A DNA stretch of 64,000 bases from CAZSNT01 sp964607765 (GTDB lineage Bacteria; Verrucomicrobiota; Lentisphaeria; Oligosphaerales; JABHEG01): NCBI GenBank assembly GCA_964607765.1, contig CAZSNT010000003.1, positions 1 to 64,000 on the forward strand. Direction: 5' to 3'. Shown here one piece after another: positions 38,028 to 47,245 of this stretch. Under the pieces are notes generated by a model, which worked only from the letters and a program-made list of their open reading frames with translations, was not told the origin of the DNA and searched no databases. Within the stretch, counting starts at the first letter, position 1. Each line of letters opens with the position of its first letter. The translations under genes and the position numbers were made by a program.

Positions 38028-41000
38028 ATGCACGAACGACGCGCTCTCCTGATTCTGGCGGCTTTCCTTTGCGGGGCGGCTTCTGCTCGAGACATTCCTC
38101 GTAGCGCGGTGACGGCTCCGGATGCGCCGGGGGGTATGATCGTCCATGTCGGCGCCGCTGATGTGATGCGGACCGCAGCGTTGAGCCGTAGTGGACGTTT
38201 CCTGGTCCACCTGCTCTACACCGATCGCAGCGCGGCCGACAGCGCGACGGCTGACATTGTCAGACAGCGCTTGATGGGGCGGATCACCGTATCGGTCTTC
38301 GACGGTGTGAGCCTGCCGTTCATCGACAACGTGGTGAACCGATTGATTGTCGAGAACGCTCCGGATCTGTCGGAACAGGAGGCGCTGCGGGTTCTCGCGC
38401 CGCGGGGGGATGTCTGGCTGCCGCGCGGGGAGCAGTGGCAGAAGACCACCAAGGCAGTGCCCGCCACCATCGACGACTGGACGCACAATCTGTATGGCGC
38501 CGGCAACACGGGCATTTCGAGCGATCTGGAGGCTGGCTCGCCGCGGCACATCCAGTGGACGGCCGATCCGCCGTTCGGCCGCAGCCATGACGGCAACAGC
38601 AGCATTCTGACCATGGTGTCGGCCGGTGGCCGCGTGTTCTACATGATGGACGAGGGATCAACGGCATTCCTCTCTCTGCCGTCGAAGTGGAACCTGGTTG
38701 CCCGGGATGCGTTCAACGGCAGGCTGCTCTGGCGCAAGCCGCTGCCGCAGACTCTGCTCATGCAGATTGGCAACATCAAGAGCGGCTTTGCCAATCTTGG
38801 CCACCGCATGGTTGCGCAGGAGGATGTGGTGTACGCGACACTGGGCTTCAACGCTCCCGTGACTGCGCTCGACAGCCGCACGGGCAAGGAGATCTGGACG
38901 AGCGCCGTGACAGAGAACGCGGAGGAACTGATCTTGTTCGACGGGGTGCTGTACTGCATCATCAACCTCTCTGAGGGAAGCCGCCTGAAGCATGCTTACC
39001 AGGATATGGAGGGTGTCAAGCGCGTTCCGGCCGCTACCATACCGCGCAGACTCGTGGCGCTTAACGCGAGGACGGGAAAAGTGCTCTGGCAGAAGACTCC
39101 CCCGGCGATCCTGCCTCTCAGCCTGACTGCCGGCGAAGCGGGTGTGTTCATCCATGACGGGGCTTCCATCGTCGCGTTGGCGCCGCAGGGCGGTGATGAG
39201 AGGTGGCGCTCCGAACGCATCGCGTTTTACAGCAAACTGCAGCAGTACAGCGGCGTGAACATGGTCCTGAAAGACGGCGTACTGCTGTTCGCCTGCGGCA
39301 CGGCCTATCCGCACAAGAGCCGCGGGTACAAGTCGGAGTGGCAGAATACCATCACCACCGCTCTGGATGCGGAGGACGGCAAGATCCTGTGGCGTGCTCC
39401 CCACACCCAGGACGGGGTTTTCGTGACCCAGGACCTGTTCGTGGCGGACGGTCTGGTCTGGCACGCCCCGATCGACAACGCCCACAACACGGGCGACTAT
39501 CTCGGCCTGGACCTGAAGACTGGGAAAGCGGTCCGGAGCCTGAAGGGGGACAAGAGCCGCCACATGCCGCACGCGCGTTGCTACCGCAACCGGGGCACGG
39601 AGCGCCTGATCTTCACCGGCCGTACGGGGGTCAACATCTTTGACATGCGGTCCGGCGAATGGGACCACAACTACTGGATCCGCGGAGCCTGCCGGTACGG
39701 CGTGATGCCGGCGAACGGCCTGCTCTACAACACGCCGAGCGTCTGCACCTGCTACATCAACTCGAAGATCAAGGGACTCAATGCTCTGGCAGACCACTCC
39801 CCGACGCGCAGGCTTCCGAAGAGAATCCCCGAAGCCGGCCGTCTCGTCAAAGGTCCCGCCTACGCCACCCGTCCCCCGCCACTCGCACCCCGCACTCGTC
39901 CCTCGGACTGGCCGACCTATCGCGGCGGCGCGGCGCGGCACGGTGTCGCGGCCGGTCCGCTGAGTGAGTCCTATGCGGCAGGCTGGCAGACGTCGATTGG
40001 CGGCAAGCTGACGCAGCCGGCTATCGCTGGTGGCAAGGTCTACGTAGCCGCCGCGGATCAGCATTCGGTGATCGCGCTCAACGAGCAGGATGGCACGGTT
40101 GCGTGGCGGTTCCTCGCGGGCGGCATCGTCAACTCCCCCCCCACTGTCTGGGCAGGCAGAGCGATTTTCGGCTGCAACGACGGCTGGGTCTATTGTGTCG
40201 CAGCCGCCTCCGGAGAGCTGGTGTGGAAATACCGGGCCGCGCCGCTGGACCGTCGCCTGATCGCCCGGGAGAATGTCGAGTCAGTCTGGCCGGTTCACGG
40301 CAGTGTGCTGGTGCTCCCGGGCCCCGACTCGGGGAGCGGACGGGTGTACTGCATTGCGGGTCGCTCCATCTTCCTCGACGGCGGCCTGCGGTCGCTGGTC
40401 CTGGACGCTGAGACCGGGAAGAAAATCTCTGAGACGGTCATGAACAATACCGACCCGGATACCGGCAAGGACCTGCAGAACGGCACAGAGTGGCCACCGG
40501 ATCTTCCCGCAGGGCTGCCTGATGTCCTGTCGTTCAGCAACAACACGATCTACATGGGGATCCAACCTTTCTCGCGCGACGGCACACGCCGCAAGGTGTA
40601 TTACCCAAAGCGTTCCGATTACCGGATCGATGGCCGCGACGCCCGGCCCATGACAAAGCGGCCGAGCAACAAGGACATCCACCTGTTCTCCACGATCGGG
40701 TTCCTCGACGATTCGGAGATGCACCGCTCCGTCTGGATGTATGGACGGGATTCTTTTGGCGGGTGTTGGGGGTTCCCGGTCGCGACCTACGCCCATCCCT
40801 CCGGGCAGATCCTCAGCGTAATGGACGACAGTGTCTACGGCTACGGCAGGCAGTTCTACAACGAGGGCAGGCAGCAGTTCATGCATCTGTTTGCCACCGC
40901 CAAGGACCCGGAGCTTGTTTCTTACGAGGATCGGTTCAGAGACCAGCCGAAGAAGGACAGGCGCGGTGGTCCGTACGTCACGCGCGGCACGGCGAGCGTG

Positions 41001-41381
41001 CCGCGGCCCAGGTGGTCCAAGTTCATCGACACCTACGTACGCGCGCTTTTGGCGGCGCCGAACAGGGAGGTGGGCAAGCCGGATCTGCTGTTCGCGGCCG
41101 GCTTCCCGGAGATCATCGATGAACATGATGCCGTCGACCTGATCAGACAGCAGCAGCGCGGCGGGTTCAAGCTGGATCCCATCTACCAGAAGGAGAGGTC
41201 GGCAGCCGGCAAGTTCGGCGCCAAGTTGATGGTGGTCTCGACAGCGGACGGGAGCGTCATCTCTGAGACGAAGCTGGACGCGCCCGCTGTCTTCGACGGT
41301 ATGTCCGCGGCCAACGGCAAGCTCTTCATCGCGGACACGAAGGGTCGCGTGATCTGCCTGAAGCCGATGGACGAAATGTAG
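38028..41381 (+). CDS. Large secreted PQQ-like beta-propeller protein
   Basis: 1117 residues with a signal peptide (RRALLILAAFLCGAASA). Two propeller-like halves show PQQ/quinoprotein-type blade repeats: ALDSRTGKEIWTS, ALNARTGKVLWQK, ALDAEDGKILWRA in the first, then, after DWPTYRGGAARHG, ALNEQDGTVAWRFLAGG and the VYCVAAASGELVWKYRA repeat in the second. No PQQ-dehydrogenase catalytic residues or c-type heme site were recognised, so it may be a binding scaffold or a polysaccharide-active enzyme of unknown type. It starts four bases after the pseudopilin stop and precedes the GH29 gene. Confidence 0.82.
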   Translation: MHERRALLILAAFLCGAASARDIPRSAVTAPDAPGGMIVHVGAADVMRTAALSRSGRFLVHLLYTDRSAADSATADIVRQRLMGRITVSVFDGVSLPFIDNVVNRLIVENAPDLSEQEALRVLAPRGDVWLPRGEQWQKTTKAVPATIDDWTHNLYGAGNTGISSDLEAGSPRHIQWTADPPFGRSHDGNSSILTMVSAGGRVFYMMDEGSTAFLSLPSKWNLVARDAFNGRLLWRKPLPQTLLMQIGNIKSGFANLGHRMVAQEDVVYATLGFNAPVTALDSRTGKEIWTSAVTENAEELILFDGVLYCIINLSEGSRLKHAYQDMEGVKRVPAATIPRRLVALNARTGKVLWQKTPPAILPLSLTAGEAGVFIHDGASIVALAPQGGDERWRSERIAFYSKLQQYSGVNMVLKDGVLLFACGTAYPHKSRGYKSEWQNTITTALDAEDGKILWRAPHTQDGVFVTQDLFVADGLVWHAPIDNAHNTGDYLGLDLKTGKAVRSLKGDKSRHMPHARCYRNRGTERLIFTGRTGVNIFDMRSGEWDHNYWIRGACRYGVMPANGLLYNTPSVCTCYINSKIKGLNALADHSPTRRLPKRIPEAGRLVKGPAYATRPPPLAPRTRPSDWPTYRGGAARHGVAAGPLSESYAAGWQTSIGGKLTQPAIAGGKVYVAAADQHSVIALNEQDGTVAWRFLAGGIVNSPPTVWAGRAIFGCNDGWVYCVAAASGELVWKYRAAPLDRRLIARENVESVWPVHGSVLVLPGPDSGSGRVYCIAGRSIFLDGGLRSLVLDAETGKKISETVMNNTDPDTGKDLQNGTEWPPDLPAGLPDVLSFSNNTIYMGIQPFSRDGTRRKVYYPKRSDYRIDGRDARPMTKRPSNKDIHLFSTIGFLDDSEMHRSVWMYGRDSFGGCWGFPVATYAHPSGQILSVMDDSVYGYGRQFYNEGRQQFMHLFATAKDPELVSYEDRFRDQPKKDRRGGPYVTRGTASVPRPRWSKFIDTYVRALLAAPNREVGKPDLLFAAGFPEIIDEHDAVDLIRQQQRGGFKLDPIYQKERSAAGKFGAKLMVVSTADGSVISETKLDAPAVFDGMSAANGKLFIADTKGRVICLKPMDEM

Positions 41382-41405
41382 AGAAACCGCAGAAAGAGCT
41401 CAGAC

Positions 41406-43181
41406 GTGCAAGACACAACCTCAGATCTGGCCCATGTGCCGCAATTCAGCGAATCGGATTCCGAGCGCACTGCGAGAATGCAGTGGTTCCGCGACGCGAA
41501 GTTCGGGATGTTCATCCACTGGGGGCCTTGTTCAGTGGGGGCAAAGGAGATCGGCTGGGGCCGGGAAGCGAACCGGCCGTGGGATATCAACCAGCACGGC
41601 CCAAGGACTGCCGACACCGAATACGACAATTACTACAAGGTGTTCAACCCCGTGAAGTTCGATGCGGACGCCTGGGCACGCTTCGCCAAGGAGTCCGGCA
41701 TGAAATACATGGTGCTGATAGCGAAGCACCACGACGGTTTCTCCATGTTCGACTCGCAACTCACCGAGTACGACATCATGTCGACCCCCCACGGCCGCGA
41801 TATCGTCGGGCAATTCATCGCGGCCTGTCATCGGCACGGACTGAAGGCCGGGCTTTATTACTCGACACGGGATTGGTATCACGAAGACTACCTCGTAGGC
41901 GACAACACAGAGTACGACGCCTGGTACCGCGGCCAGGTCGAAGAGCTGCTCACGAACTACGGCAAGGTGGACATGATGTGGTTCGATCACGTCGGCGGCC
42001 GGGACTGGGGCAAGTGGCGTTTCGACGAGCTGTTTGCCATGATGTATCGACTGCAGCCGCAGCTCCTGGTCAACAACCGCGCGGCCAGGTTCTGCGGCCC
42101 CGCGTCGCCAGAGGATCGCCCCCCGCCCTCCCCCGAGGTCGAGAAAATGGCCCTGGGCGACTTCAACACGCCCGAGGGCCGGATCGGGGCCATGGACATC
42201 GAACAGGATTGGGAGTCCTGCATCCACGTCGGTCAAGGCTGGTCTTACCGAGGCGAGGACGGCTTCAAAGGGCCGGGGGACTGCATCAAGATGCTCGCGA
42301 GCTGCACAACGGGCGGCGGCAATCTGCTGCTCAATCTCGGCCCCCGGCCCGACGGCACGTTCACTGACGGGGAAACCGCGGTTGCCCGGGCGATGGGCGA
42401 ATGGCTGCGCCAATACGGCGAGGCGATCTACGGCACGCGTGCGGGCCCTTATCCGAACGGAAACTGGGGCGGCAGCTGCCACCGAGACAAAACGCTCTAC
42501 CTCCACGTGTACCGCTGGAAAGGCCGGGCGCTCGAGCTTCCGCCGCTGCCCTCGAACATACTCGGCGCCCGGACCGTGGACGGCAAGCCGGCCGCCTTCA
42601 CTCAGGATGCGGAGGGGCTGAGCGTCAGTGTCGCGGAGGGGGACCGCTGCACCCCCGTCACCGTCGTCGAACTGACGCTGGACGCACCGATCGAGTCCGG
42701 AACGCTGATCCCCTGGCCCGACCCCATGCCGGAGGACCTAGCCGAATATGGAACGCCCGTAAGCGACAATGCCGTTCTCGAGCTGAGCACGGTATCTCAG
42801 CACGATCACAGCGACGACCATCCACGTCTCTTCTGCGGGGAACGCTCGGGGCGAGGCTACGCGTTCTGTGCCGGACCTGAACTGAATCCCTGGGGCAAGA
42901 TTGACCTGGGCAGCGAGCGGACCGTCAAAGCGGTGGTCATGGAGAATCGGCCTGCCGAGCGTTGCACCGAGGGACTGATTCTGTCCGTCTCGCTTGATGG
43001 TGAAACGTGGAGCGAGGCCTGGGATGCGGACGAGTGGCGGGAGAAGTGGTTTGCACCGGTAACCAGTTTCCATGCCGGCATCGACGTCCCCGGCAGGCGC
43101 GCCCGTTACCTCAAGGTCGAGACGCGAGGCGACCATCAACGCCTGCTGTTGCTGCAGCGCCTGGTCGTGTATGGTGAATGA
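41406..43181 (+). CDS. Alpha-L-fucosidase, GH29, with C-terminal discoidin-like module
   Basis: 591 residues, no signal peptide, so probably cytoplasmic. The GH29 barrel begins RMQWFRDAKFGMFIHWGPCSVG. KYMVLIAKHHDGFSMFDSQ, GLYYSTRDWYHEDY and YGKVDMMWFDHVGG are family motifs, the last carrying the candidate catalytic Asp. SCTTGGGNLLLNLGPRPDG ends the catalytic part. The last 130 residues (KIDLGSERTVKAVVMENRP, RARYLKVETRGD) resemble an F5/8 type C carbohydrate-binding fold. It would remove terminal alpha-L-fucose from imported oligosaccharides. GTG start at 41406. Next to an ABC solute-binding protein gene. Confidence 0.9.
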   Translation: MQDTTSDLAHVPQFSESDSERTARMQWFRDAKFGMFIHWGPCSVGAKEIGWGREANRPWDINQHGPRTADTEYDNYYKVFNPVKFDADAWARFAKESGMKYMVLIAKHHDGFSMFDSQLTEYDIMSTPHGRDIVGQFIAACHRHGLKAGLYYSTRDWYHEDYLVGDNTEYDAWYRGQVEELLTNYGKVDMMWFDHVGGRDWGKWRFDELFAMMYRLQPQLLVNNRAARFCGPASPEDRPPPSPEVEKMALGDFNTPEGRIGAMDIEQDWESCIHVGQGWSYRGEDGFKGPGDCIKMLASCTTGGGNLLLNLGPRPDGTFTDGETAVARAMGEWLRQYGEAIYGTRAGPYPNGNWGGSCHRDKTLYLHVYRWKGRALELPPLPSNILGARTVDGKPAAFTQDAEGLSVSVAEGDRCTPVTVVELTLDAPIESGTLIPWPDPMPEDLAEYGTPVSDNAVLELSTVSQHDHSDDHPRLFCGERSGRGYAFCAGPELNPWGKIDLGSERTVKAVVMENRPAERCTEGLILSVSLDGETWSEAWDADEWREKWFAPVTSFHAGIDVPGRRARYLKVETRGDHQRLLLLQRLVVYGE

Positions 43182-43249
43182 CGCCACGTGATTCATTCAC
43201 AAACGCACTGAAGCGCCGTGAAGGCGAGTACGCGTAGGAGGGAAGTGGG

Positions 43250-44908
43250 TTGACTCGTAGCGAAATATGCTTCCTTATCGGCGTGGTGTTGACGGTCGTC
43301 GTCACCATGGCGCTGATCCCACCCAACCCGGAGTCGCAGCTGCGGCTGAACCAGCCGAGTCCGGTGGATTGGGCGCAGGTACAGGACGATCCGACACAGA
43401 CGCTGTCGCTCAGATGGCAGGGGATCATCGCTCATTCTTCCGGCCAGCCCGGCTCCTGGATCGAACGCAACCTGGAGGCGCGTTTCGCCCTGGAGCTGGA
43501 GCCGATCTTCATGGACGTCAATGCGTACAGCCGACGCCGGCCGTTGATGCTGTGCGGCGGCAACATCCCGGACGTGATGTGGAGCGGCGACCCGCTGCAG
43601 GTACGCGCGAACCTGCGCAACGGCTTTGTCATGGAGGTCCCTTACGAGCTGATCCTGGAGCATTGTCCCACCTACGTGGCGCAAGTCAACACCTACGGCA
43701 AGGAGGCCTGGCTGTATTCGCACTACCAAGGCAAGAACTACGGGCTGCCGACGATCAATGCCGGCGCCAACCGGCCGCGCATCAGTTGCTGGCGGCTCGA
43801 CTGGCTGCGCAACGTCGGCATCGAGAAAGTGCCCGAGACGATCGAGGAGGCGCGCGAGGCGCTCTACCGCTTCCGGCATCAGGACCCCGACGGCAACGGC
43901 AAGAAGGACACCTACGGCTGGCAGCCGGCCGTTTGGCACTGGTCGCTGGCTTTTGTCGAGATCTTCGCCGCGTATGACCTGCTTGCGTTCGACCTGATGC
44001 TGCGGGACGGCAAGGTTGTCTGGGGCGGCGTACAGCCGGAAGCGAAAGCAGCGCTTGCCGTGCTCCGGGACTGGTATGCGGAAGAGCTGCTGCACCCCGA
44101 CTTCCCGGTCATCAGCCAGGGGCGTGACGTTGAACGAGCCTTCATCAATGGCAAGGTCGGCTACCTGCATCCCGTGGACCACTTCAAGTCCTACGACCCG
44201 GACGAGCCGAACTCGGTGGCAAGCAAGGCGCGCGCGCTTGACCCGGACGCCGTGCTGGTTGCCGGGCCGCCGCTGCGCAACGCAGCCGGCGAGCGGCGTG
44301 GGCGCACCTGGGGCGGCGCAGCGCACGTCCTGCAGTTCGGCCGGCAACTGGAGCAGCAACCGCAGAAGGTGATCCGCGTGCTCGACATGATGGAAGCCAT
44401 TGCCAAGGACGAAGTGCTCTACATGCAGGCGCGCTACGGCGAGCGCGGCGTGCAGTGGGATAGCAGCGATACCGACGGCATCGTGACACTGCCGCCGTTC
44501 AAGGGCGACAGCCGGCGCTGCTCGGCGGAGCTGATGGCATCGACCATCTTCTTCTTTCCGTGCCGTGTCGAACAGCTCTACGACGACAAGTACCGGGCCG
44601 CAGACGACCGCGAGTGGCTTGAACGCAACCGGCTCACCGAATGGGGCATGATGAACGTGCTCGGCAAATCGGACGTCATTCCTTCAGCCGGCCGTTACCT
44701 GGCAGACCTCGTCAACTACCAGCTGACGGTCTTCACCGAGATCGTGCTCGGCGACCGCGACCTGGAGACCTTCGACGCCTTCGTTGCTGAATGGCGGCGG
44801 CGTGGCGGCGACGTGATCGAGGCCGAAGCAAACGAGATGTACAGGGACGTGCGTGCCATCTATGACCGCGTTGGGGTTCGGCCGCAGCAGCAGATGACAA
44901 CCAAGTGA
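43250..44908 (+). CDS. ABC transporter extracellular solute-binding protein (oligosaccharide type)
   Basis: 552 residues with an uncleaved or Sec-type N-terminal helix (ICFLIGVVLTVVVTMALI) and no lipobox. The family 1 binding-protein body has the DPDGNGKKDTYGW segment common in the LplA/YtcQ-like sugar-binding group, and WRLDWLRNVGIEKVPETIEEAREAL. It would present an oligosaccharide to the two permeases encoded next. TTG start at 43250 with a good GTAGGAGG eight to ten bases upstream; no better start is available without losing the signal helix. Confidence 0.85.
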   Translation: MTRSEICFLIGVVLTVVVTMALIPPNPESQLRLNQPSPVDWAQVQDDPTQTLSLRWQGIIAHSSGQPGSWIERNLEARFALELEPIFMDVNAYSRRRPLMLCGGNIPDVMWSGDPLQVRANLRNGFVMEVPYELILEHCPTYVAQVNTYGKEAWLYSHYQGKNYGLPTINAGANRPRISCWRLDWLRNVGIEKVPETIEEAREALYRFRHQDPDGNGKKDTYGWQPAVWHWSLAFVEIFAAYDLLAFDLMLRDGKVVWGGVQPEAKAALAVLRDWYAEELLHPDFPVISQGRDVERAFINGKVGYLHPVDHFKSYDPDEPNSVASKARALDPDAVLVAGPPLRNAAGERRGRTWGGAAHVLQFGRQLEQQPQKVIRVLDMMEAIAKDEVLYMQARYGERGVQWDSSDTDGIVTLPPFKGDSRRCSAELMASTIFFFPCRVEQLYDDKYRAADDREWLERNRLTEWGMMNVLGKSDVIPSAGRYLADLVNYQLTVFTEIVLGDRDLETFDAFVAEWRRRGGDVIEAEANEMYRDVRAIYDRVGVRPQQQMTTK

Positions 44909-44918
44909 CGCGCAGCAA

Positions 44919-45863
44919 ATGACAACTACTGACGCAGAATCAACGAGCGCCCGAAGACAGACGCCCTGGTACGACAAATACTGGCGCAATTTCGACCTCG
45001 TGACCATGGCGCTGCCCGTGCTGTTGTACTTCCTCATCTTCCACTACGTGCCGATGAGCGGGCTGGTCATTGCGTTCAAAGACTACGTGATGAGCGACGG
45101 CATTTTCGGCAGCGCCTGGGTGGGCTGGGCCAATTTCGCCCGGCTTTTCGGCAGCGACGACTTCCCCGCGGCCATCCGCAACACGCTTACCATCAGCATC
45201 CTGCGCCTGGCCTGCGGCTTCTTTGCACCGGTCATCCTGGCTCTGTTGCTCAACGAGGTCCGGCAGCTGGGCTACAAACGCTCGATCCAGACCCTCACCT
45301 ATCTGCCGCACTTCTTCTCGTGGGTCATTCTGGGCGGCATCTTCCTGATGATCTTCGGCAGCGGCGGCCCGGTCAACGGCGCCGTCAAGCTGCTGGGCGG
45401 CAAGCCGGTGAACTTCCTGTCGGACGATGTCTGGTTCATCACCGTACTCATCGTCACCGGCATTTGGCAGGGCGCCGGCTGGGGCGCGATCATCTACCTG
45501 GCAGCGCTCTCCGGGATCAGCCCCACACTTTACGAAGCGGCGACCATCGATGGCGCGAGCCGCTGGCAGCAGGCGCTTCACATCACGCTCCCTTCGCTCG
45601 TCCCGACCATGATCACGCTCTTCATTCTCTCCCTGGGCGGCATTCTCACCGCCGGGTTCGATCAGGTTTACAACATGTACAACCCCATGGTCTACGACGT
45701 AGCCGACATTGTCGACACGTATGTATTGCGTCGGATGATGGGGCTCGACCTCAGCCTTGCCACTGCCGCCGGCATGTTCAAGGGCGTTGTCGGTCTGGTC
45801 CTGGTCACTGGTTCGAATTTCCTGGCCAGGAAACTCAGCAGGGGCGAGCAGGGAGTTTGGTGA
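44919..45863 (+). CDS. ABC sugar transporter permease (LplB/YteP-like)
   Basis: 314 residues with six predicted membrane helices, starting ALPVLLYFLIFHYVPMSGLVIAFKDY. The EAA loop is YEAATIDGASRWQQALHI near residue 208, where the ATPase subunit docks. The LplB-type N-terminus and FNPARL-like spacing put it with transporters of oligogalacturonide- and glycan-type substrates. It follows the binding protein gene by ten bases. The partner permease is separated by a 104-base gap filled with a minisatellite. Confidence 0.92.
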   Translation: MTTTDAESTSARRQTPWYDKYWRNFDLVTMALPVLLYFLIFHYVPMSGLVIAFKDYVMSDGIFGSAWVGWANFARLFGSDDFPAAIRNTLTISILRLACGFFAPVILALLLNEVRQLGYKRSIQTLTYLPHFFSWVILGGIFLMIFGSGGPVNGAVKLLGGKPVNFLSDDVWFITVLIVTGIWQGAGWGAIIYLAALSGISPTLYEAATIDGASRWQQALHITLPSLVPTMITLFILSLGGILTAGFDQVYNMYNPMVYDVADIVDTYVLRRMMGLDLSLATAAGMFKGVVGLVLVTGSNFLARKLSRGEQGVW

Positions 45864-45871
45864 GAGGCTGC

Positions 45872-45951
45872 TGGTTAGTGGTTAGGCGTTAGTGGTTAGG
45901 CGTTAGGCGTTAGTGGGTAGGCGTTAGGCGTTAGTGGTTAGGCGTTAGGCG
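45872..45951. repeat. GTTAGTG/GTTAGGC minisatellite between the two permease genes
   Basis: About 80 bases consist only of the units GTTAGTG, GTTAGGC and close variants (TTAGTGGTTAGGCG repeated in mixed order), flush against both permease genes. It contains no start codon or hairpin. It is a short-unit tandem array that probably varies in length between strains and may come from slippage. Confidence 0.85.
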
Positions 45952-45967
45952 AGTCGCCGGCGCACCG

Positions 45968-46885
45968 ATGCCGGATGCGCAGAGCAGAGTTGAGACGGGA
46001 GCGAGACTGGTGAGACAAACCACGGGCGAGAAACTGTTCGGCGCAGCCAACGTCGTGGTGTTGGCCGTGATTGCGCTGCTGTGCGTGTATCCGTTCGTTT
46101 ACACGCTGTCGATCAGTTTGAGCACGGCGAGCGAGGCGAGCCGCGAGGGGTTCCACTTCTACCCGCGCGAGATTTCGCTGGTCAGCTACCGGATGGTCCT
46201 GACCAATCCCAACATTGTCACGGGTTACATCAACACGCTTGTGCGGACCGCACTGGGCACGATCCTGACGCTGATCGCGGTGTGCGTTGCGGCCTATCCG
46301 CTGTCGCGGCGGGAAATGCCGCATCGCGCCATGTTCACGTTCATCATCGTGTTCACCATGCTCTTCGGCGGCGGCATGGTCCCCCGCTATCTGCTGGTCA
46401 AGAATCTGGGGCTGATCAACACGGTGTGGGCACTGATCGTGCCAGGCATGATCACCGCGTTCAACGTCATCATCGTGAAGAACTTCTTCCAGTCCCTGCC
46501 CGAGTCGCTGGTCGAGTCGGCGCGGATCGACGGCGCGAGTGAGTGGAAAGTCCTGTTCCGCCTCTACATCCCGCTCTCCAAGCCCGTTCTGGCCACCGTG
46601 GCGCTGTGGACCGCCGTTGCCCACTGGAACGCGTGGTTCGACGCCCTGCTCTACATCACCGACGACAAGAAGCAGGTCCTGCAGACGTTCCTGCAGCGTA
46701 TTGTCATCGAGAGCAGCACACAGATGATGGAACTCGGGGTCACCGACTCCTCCCTGATCCAGTTTACGGCCGAGACGATCAAGGCGGCCACGATCATCGT
46801 GACCATCCTGCCGATCATCTGTGTCTACCCATTCGTGCAGAAGTACTTTGTGAAGGGCATTATGCTCGGCGGCGTGAAGGGGTGA
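45968..46885 (+). CDS. ABC sugar transporter permease (YtcP/LplC-like)
   Basis: 305 residues. The first membrane helix is VVVLAVIALLCVYPFVYTLSISLS. The EAA loop is ESLVESARIDGASEWKVLFRLY near residue 187. The C-terminus FVQKYFVKGIMLGGVKG is a hallmark of this permease group. It pairs with the LplB-like permease and the solute-binding protein to make the importer. No ATPase is encoded nearby, so a shared MsiK/UgpC-type ATPase elsewhere must drive it. Confidence 0.93.
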   Translation: MPDAQSRVETGARLVRQTTGEKLFGAANVVVLAVIALLCVYPFVYTLSISLSTASEASREGFHFYPREISLVSYRMVLTNPNIVTGYINTLVRTALGTILTLIAVCVAAYPLSRREMPHRAMFTFIIVFTMLFGGGMVPRYLLVKNLGLINTVWALIVPGMITAFNVIIVKNFFQSLPESLVESARIDGASEWKVLFRLYIPLSKPVLATVALWTAVAHWNAWFDALLYITDDKKQVLQTFLQRIVIESSTQMMELGVTDSSLIQFTAETIKAATIIVTILPIICVYPFVQKYFVKGIMLGGVKG

Positions 46886-46886
46886 T

Positions 46887-46937
46887 GACACGGACAGACA
46901 CGGACAGGCACGGACAGACACAGACAGACACGGACGG
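46887..46937. repeat. GACACGGACA tandem array (left copy)
   Basis: Several units of the 10-12-mer GACACGGACA start two bases after the permease stop. They are roughly the reverse complement of the array at 47197-47237, so the two arrays bracket the relic between them as an inverted pair. Confidence 0.75.
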
Positions 46938-46944
46938 TGGGAGA

Positions 46945-47198
46945 TCAGGTAGGATGGTTTCTGGCCTGTTTGCGGAGGCGGTACATTCTCTCAGTGATGC
47001 CGCCTTCCCGGAGAAATGCCCTCGCTTGCGATGCCACCTGTCTCCTGGTCAGGAACATGGAGAGGTTCAGCAGAGAAAGAACGCCGTTGGCGGCAATCTG
47101 GTCCGGTGGCAACGTCCTCCCGGACTCCCGCCAGACATCTCTGTAATGTCAAGAATGAGCTCCGTCAACCGATAGGTCAACAGGTTCTTGTAGCCCCC
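46945..47198 (-). pseudogene. Remnant of a four-helix-bundle (23S intervening-sequence/S23-like suffix) protein
   Basis: Reading leftwards, GGYKNLLTYRLTELILDIT matches the start of the four-helix-bundle suffix domain. After a frame change, IAANGVLSLLNLSMFLTRRQ and EGGITERMYRLRKQARNHPT then match its final helices, ending at a stop at 46947-46945. The middle helices are deleted, so about 85 of roughly 200 codons survive. The relic is bracketed by inverted arrays of GACACGGACA units. It takes up most of the 360-base stretch between the permease and GH92 genes. Identification is from memory of the family pattern. Confidence 0.55.
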
Positions 47199-47237
47199 GT
47201 GTTTGTCCGTGTTTGTCCGTGTCGGGCCGTGTCTGAC
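47197..47237. repeat. TGTTTGTCCGTGT tandem array (right copy)
   Basis: CCGTGTTTGTCCGTGTTTGTCCGTGTC and close variants form the inverted counterpart of the array at 46887-46937. The array ends nine bases before the GH92 start codon and so occupies the place where its ribosome-binding region would be expected to begin. Confidence 0.75.
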
Positions 47238-47245
47238 CAAGGATC

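Noticed and set aside
45872..45951. GTTAGGC repeats as attC ends
   Set aside because: Although GTTAGGC fits the core motif, the units are simple tandem repeats without stems.
46887..47237. Arrays of 10-12-base units as a CRISPR
   Set aside because: The units are directly tandem, too short, with no unique spacers and no cas genes.
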